Below the pieces are notes generated by a model. It did no database searches, had not been told where the DNA came from, and worked only from the letters and a program-made list of their open reading frames with translations. From Aestuariimicrobium soli (GTDB lineage: Bacteria > Actinomycetota > Actinomycetes > Propionibacteriales > Propionibacteriaceae), in contig NZ_JBPJSQ010000002.1 in assembly GCF_051192575.1 (NCBI RefSeq), forward strand, positions 310,001 to 374,000: DNA of 64,000 nt. Reading direction: 5' to 3'. A program made the position numbers and the translations under genes. Shown in pieces: positions 61,012 through 64,000 of the stretch (position 1 is the stretch's first letter; the number at the start of each line of letters is the position of its first letter).

Positions 61012-62594
61012 CACGGCATCCTCGCATCGTGGGCGTCGATGGGTTGGACGCGCTCCATCAGGGAGAAGTCGGTCGGCGCCAGCGGCAACGGCGAGCTGCG
61101 CAGCACCTGACCGTGGCGACGCGGCACGGTCAACCGGAACTGTGCCCCGCGTTTGGGGCGACCCCACGCCGACAGCCATCCGTTGTGCAACATGGCGTCC
61201 TCGAGGCTGATCGCCAGCCCCAGACCGGTGCCGCCCATGGTGCGCGTCCGCGACGGATCGGCCCGCCAGAAGCGGTGGAAGACCTGCCGGGCCTGCGAGG
61301 CCAGAAAGCCCACCCCGTGGTCGCGCACGACGATGGCGGCGGCATCCTCGTCCACCTTCACGGTGATGTCGATGGGCAGACGTTCGGCGTGCTCGATGGC
61401 GTTGGTGATCAGGTTGCGCAGGATGCGTCGAATGCGCCGGGCGTCGACCTCGGCGACCGCGGTGCCCTCGGTGTGCAGCCGCAGTTGGGTGCCGCTGCGT
61501 TCGGCGAACCCGCGGGCGCTGTCGACCTCGCGGCGCACCAGCTCGACCAGGTCGACCTCGTCGAGGTTCAACACGGCGGCGCCGGCGTCGAAGCGGCTGA
61601 TCTCGAGCAGGTCACCCAGCAACCCCTCGAACCGGTCGAGCTCGTCGTAGAGCAACTCGGTGGTGCGCGCCACCGACGGGTCGAAGTCCTGCCTGCCGTC
61701 GTGCAGCAGTTCGGCGGCCATGCGCACGGTCGTCAGCGGGGTCCTCAGCTCGTGCGACACGTCCGAGACGAACTGTTGCTGAACCCGCGACAGGTCCTCC
61801 AACTGCACGATCTGTTGCTGCAACTCCGAGGCCATGTGGTTCATCGACGTGGCCAGACTGGCAAGGTCGTCGGTGCCGCGCACGGCCATGCGTTCGTCCA
61901 GATGGCCGTCGGCGAGTCGTCCGGCGGTGATGCTGGCCTGTCTGATCGGACGAACCACGTGCCGCGACACCAACGCCGAGATGCCCAGCATCAACAGCAT
62001 CAGCAGAGCGCCCGTGGTGATCAGGGCCCGTTGGGTGACGTCGAGCACCTGTTGCTCATGGTTGAGCGGGAAGATGAAGTAGATGGGATACGACTGCCCC
62101 GACACCGGTGCCTGCAGGCGCGACCCGACCGCCAGACCGGGCACGTCGGCCACGGTCGGATCGGACGAGACCACCGTCGTGGGCGTCACGAACATGCCCT
62201 CGGAGCTCGCGGCCACCGCGTCGACGAGGCTCTGCGGCACCGACGACGAGACGATGCCCGGCGACACGAATCCCGACACCGGGCCCTGGATGACGATGTG
62301 GAACTGGCCGCCCTGGCTGCCGGCCTCGTCCGCGAGTTGGTTGAGGCGCTCGTACAGGCTGGCGGTGCGCAGGTCGGTGTCGCGGAGTTGCTGCTGCATG
62401 CGCTCGAGTGAGCTGGAAGCCTCGGCGATGGCGGCGCTGCGTTTGCCAGCCATCACACCGTCGGTGGCCTGCCGCATGATCAGCCAGCCGCTCAGCAGCA
62501 CCACGATGATCGACCCGATCATGGTCGACGAGATCACCCGCAGCGGCAGGGACGACCACCACCAGTGCGTCAGGGATCGACGCCGGGGGCTCAC
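61011..62594 (-). CDS. mtrB: Sensor histidine kinase MtrB
   Basis: A membrane kinase of 527 residues controlling cell-wall and division genes through MtrA. TM1 is at about 19-40 (VISSTMIGSIIVVLLSGWLI), followed by an extracytoplasmic domain of about 150 residues, TM2 (ALITTGALLMLLMLGISALV), a HAMP domain, the HisKA helix with the phospho-acceptor His in SDVSHELRTPL near residue 280, and an ATPase domain with NLITNAIEHA, DHGVGF and GGTGLGLAI. GTG 62594 overlaps the mtrA stop (GTGA). All catalytic boxes are intact. Confidence 0.94.
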   Translation of the reverse strand: MSPRRRSLTHWWWSSLPLRVISSTMIGSIIVVLLSGWLIMRQATDGVMAGKRSAAIAEASSSLERMQQQLRDTDLRTASLYERLNQLADEAGSQGGQFHIVIQGPVSGFVSPGIVSSSVPQSLVDAVAASSEGMFVTPTTVVSSDPTVADVPGLAVGSRLQAPVSGQSYPIYFIFPLNHEQQVLDVTQRALITTGALLMLLMLGISALVSRHVVRPIRQASITAGRLADGHLDERMAVRGTDDLASLATSMNHMASELQQQIVQLEDLSRVQQQFVSDVSHELRTPLTTVRMAAELLHDGRQDFDPSVARTTELLYDELDRFEGLLGDLLEISRFDAGAAVLNLDEVDLVELVRREVDSARGFAERSGTQLRLHTEGTAVAEVDARRIRRILRNLITNAIEHAERLPIDITVKVDEDAAAIVVRDHGVGFLASQARQVFHRFWRADPSRTRTMGGTGLGLAISLEDAMLHNGWLSAWGRPKRGAQFRLTVPRRHGQVLRSSPLPLAPTDFSLMERVQPIDAHDARMP

Positions 62595-63310
62595 TCGTCC
62601 TCGATCGGGTCTCCGGCCCGGTACCCGACGCCGCGCACGGTGATGACGGTCTCGGGGCGTTCGGGGTCGCGCTCGATCTTGCTGCGCAAACGCTGCACGT
62701 GCACGTTCACCAGCCGGGTGTCGGCGGCGTGGCGGTAGCCCCACACCTGCTCGAGCAGTTGCTCACGACTGAACACCTGGGTCGGACGACGCGCCAGCGC
62801 CAGCAGCAGGTCGAATTCCAGCGGCGTCAGCGAGATCAGGGTGCCGCGGCGGGTCACCGTGTGCCGCTCGGTGTTGATGTGCAGGTCACCGATGCGCAGC
62901 AGCGACGGGGCACTCTCCTCCACCTCGAGGCGGCGCAACCGGGTACGGATGCGGGCGACCAGTTCCTTGGCGCGGAACGGCTTCGAGACGTAGTCGTCGG
63001 CCCCGGCCTCAAGACCCGTGACCACATCGGTGGTGTCGGACTTGGCGGTCAGCATCACGATCGGCACCCCGGACTCCTGCCGGATGTCACGGCAGATCTG
63101 CACGCCGTCCCGCCCGGGGAGCATCAGGTCGAGCAGCACGAGGTCGGGCTTGGTCTCGCGGAACATCTGCAGCGCCTTCGAGCCGTGGCCGCAGCGCGCC
63201 GTGTCGAAGCCCTCCTGGCGCAACACGATCTGCAGCATCTCGGCGAGGGCTGAGTCGTCGTCCACCACCAGGATTCGCTGACGCACGCCCCCCCGGGTCG
63301 CTTCGGCCAC
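62591..63310 (-). CDS. mtrA: Response regulator MtrA
   Basis: An OmpR/PhoB-type regulator of 239 residues. The receiver domain has D17-D18-D19, phospho-acceptor D61 (VLLDLMLPG), and K in VSKPFRAKEL. The winged-helix DNA-binding domain contains LTPLEFDLLLALARRPTQVF and RLRSKIERDPERPETVITV. MtrA is essential in mycobacteria and controls cell division and wall enzymes. GTG 63310 has GAGGAGG eight bases upstream. It is the first gene of the mtrA-mtrB-lpqB unit; the 63-base gap upstream holds its leader. Confidence 0.96.
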   Translation of the reverse strand: MAEATRGGVRQRILVVDDDSALAEMLQIVLRQEGFDTARCGHGSKALQMFRETKPDLVLLDLMLPGRDGVQICRDIRQESGVPIVMLTAKSDTTDVVTGLEAGADDYVSKPFRAKELVARIRTRLRRLEVEESAPSLLRIGDLHINTERHTVTRRGTLISLTPLEFDLLLALARRPTQVFSREQLLEQVWGYRHAADTRLVNVHVQRLRSKIERDPERPETVITVRGVGYRAGDPIEDE

Positions 63311-63373
63311 CCCGATCGCCTCCTCGCACGCGCGTCACCCGTGCGGCGACGCCTCAGTACGCCATGGTAACGC

Positions 63374-64000
63374 TCAGGTGCGCGTGGGTCCGTTGCCGCC
63401 GCCGCGTCGGGCCGTCGCATCGGCCTCACTGGTGGCGATGGCGCGCATCGACTCCTGCAACTCGCTCAGGTCGAGCACCGAGACCTCCTGGGGCTGCCCG
63501 GCCACCGATTCGGGCCAGGCGCCGCCCTTGCCGAGGTTGGCGGTGCTGCCCATCATCTGGGTGAGCGTGTCGCGCAGTCGGAAGGCGGTGGGCCCCCACG
63601 CCGACTCGGGGGTCGAGAGGTCACGGCACCACTGCGACAGGCCGCGGAGCATCGCCGCCGCCTTCTCGGAGCGCACGAAGTACTTGTTGCCGAAGTCGAC
63701 CTCGTTGTTGTGCGCGACCAGGTAGTCCGGCGGCTCGGGCGGTGCCGGAATGTTGTGCACCTCCGAGGTGACGATCCTGACCGACTGCACGACGACCTCG
63801 TGGATGTAGGCGTTGATCATGGCCAGGTACTCCGCCGCCTTGGCCCCGTTCTCGGCCATCTTGCGCAGCTCGGCCAGGGCGTTCTGCTGGGCCGGCAGCG
63901 CCCGCTTGTAGGCGTCGGCACCGGGCGAGGTCCAGGTCTCCAACTGCAGTTGCTGCTTCACCTGGTCCTGCACCCGTCCGATGCCGGCGGCCAGTTCGGT
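63374..64000 (-). CDS. WXG-like protein, N-terminus beyond the window
   Basis: An open frame continues past the right edge; the C-terminal 208 residues are visible. ETWTSPGADAYKRALPAQQN resembles the WxG/W-x-S turn of WXG100/ESX-type helical hairpins. It is followed by a long helix (LRKMAENGAKAAEYLAMINAYIHEVVV) and a C-terminal region without known motifs, ending ARRGGGNGPTRT. It is alpha-helical and has no membrane segment in the visible part. The same strand leads into mtrA. Type VII-secreted proteins can look like this, but no secretion genes are visible, so the class is tentative. Confidence 0.6.
   Translation of the reverse strand, partial: TELAAGIGRVQDQVKQQLQLETWTSPGADAYKRALPAQQNALAELRKMAENGAKAAEYLAMINAYIHEVVVQSVRIVTSEVHNIPAPPEPPDYLVAHNNEVDFGNKYFVRSEKAAAMLRGLSQWCRDLSTPESAWGPTAFRLRDTLTQMMGSTANLGKGGAWPESVAGQPQEVSVLDLSELQESMRAIATSEADATARRGGGNGPTRT

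Overview
The window is one contig of very GC-rich DNA (about 70 percent by eye) with dense, short-gapped genes. It comes from an actinobacterium. The signs are AdnAB beside RecBCD, MtrA-MtrB-LpqB, a Rv3235-like protein, long HPF, DUF3107, NAD-dependent 180-kDa-type glutamate dehydrogenase, and many -10 boxes of the form TANNNT placed 6-8 bases before a start codon (leaderless transcription). Two blocks follow the gene order I remember from Mycobacterium tuberculosis: nudC-adnB-adnA ... DUF3107-ferritin-like-DEAD helicase-MGMT-like (Rv3199c to Rv3211), and Rv3235-like-secA-hpf-comF-lpqB-mtrB-mtrA (Rv3235 to Rv3246c). The family is probably Propionibacteriaceae or close to it; this is inference.

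Layout. 1-19114 is mostly DNA-end processing and repair: recC (3' end), recB, recD, then convergent nudC, adnB, adnA; cspA with a structured leader; a HEAT-repeat protein; a stand-alone LigD polymerase domain; a PP2C phosphatase; DUF3107; a ferritin-like protein; a DEAD-box helicase; and an alkyltransferase-like protein without the active-site cysteine. 19044-24390 holds a Tat-exported glucoamylase-family (GH144-like) enzyme and a two-gene ABC exporter. 24395-31946 is a six-gene L-arabinose operon read leftward: GH51 arabinofuranosidase, LacI-type repressor, GH27 enzyme (possibly a beta-L-arabinopyranosidase), araD, araB-like kinase, araA. Four of its five junctions are overlaps or gaps under 10 bases. 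Upstream lie two near-identical 12-bp operators 22 bp apart. A divergent MFS transporter appears to start with ACG.

33467-45431: trpS, a PHP phosphoesterase, a 5'-truncated secreted glycosidase remnant, and a visibly lower-GC insert with a lone RelA/SpoT synthetase-like gene (candidate small-alarmone toxin or defence effector). Next come a second DEAD-box helicase, the giant NAD-glutamate dehydrogenase, a 70-residue acidic protein and pruA, which together turn pyrroline-5-carboxylate into 2-oxoglutarate. 45535-50404: a secreted PKD/Ig-like protein, a LuxR-type two-component pair, Ku and a DUF6912-like protein. 50450-53548: a cupredoxin lipoprotein with a membrane partner, an aldo/keto reductase and a Rv3235-like protein. 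53569-64000: secA, a YcaQ/AlkX-type DNA glycosylase, hpf, comF, lpqB, mtrB, mtrA and the end of a WXG-like gene running off the edge.

The most unusual window-wide signal is the heptamer TCGTCCG/CGGACGA. A hand count gives about 80 copies over both strands, against about 15 expected from base composition. It is often made from codons that this GC-rich genome otherwise avoids (GGA CGA, ATT CGT).
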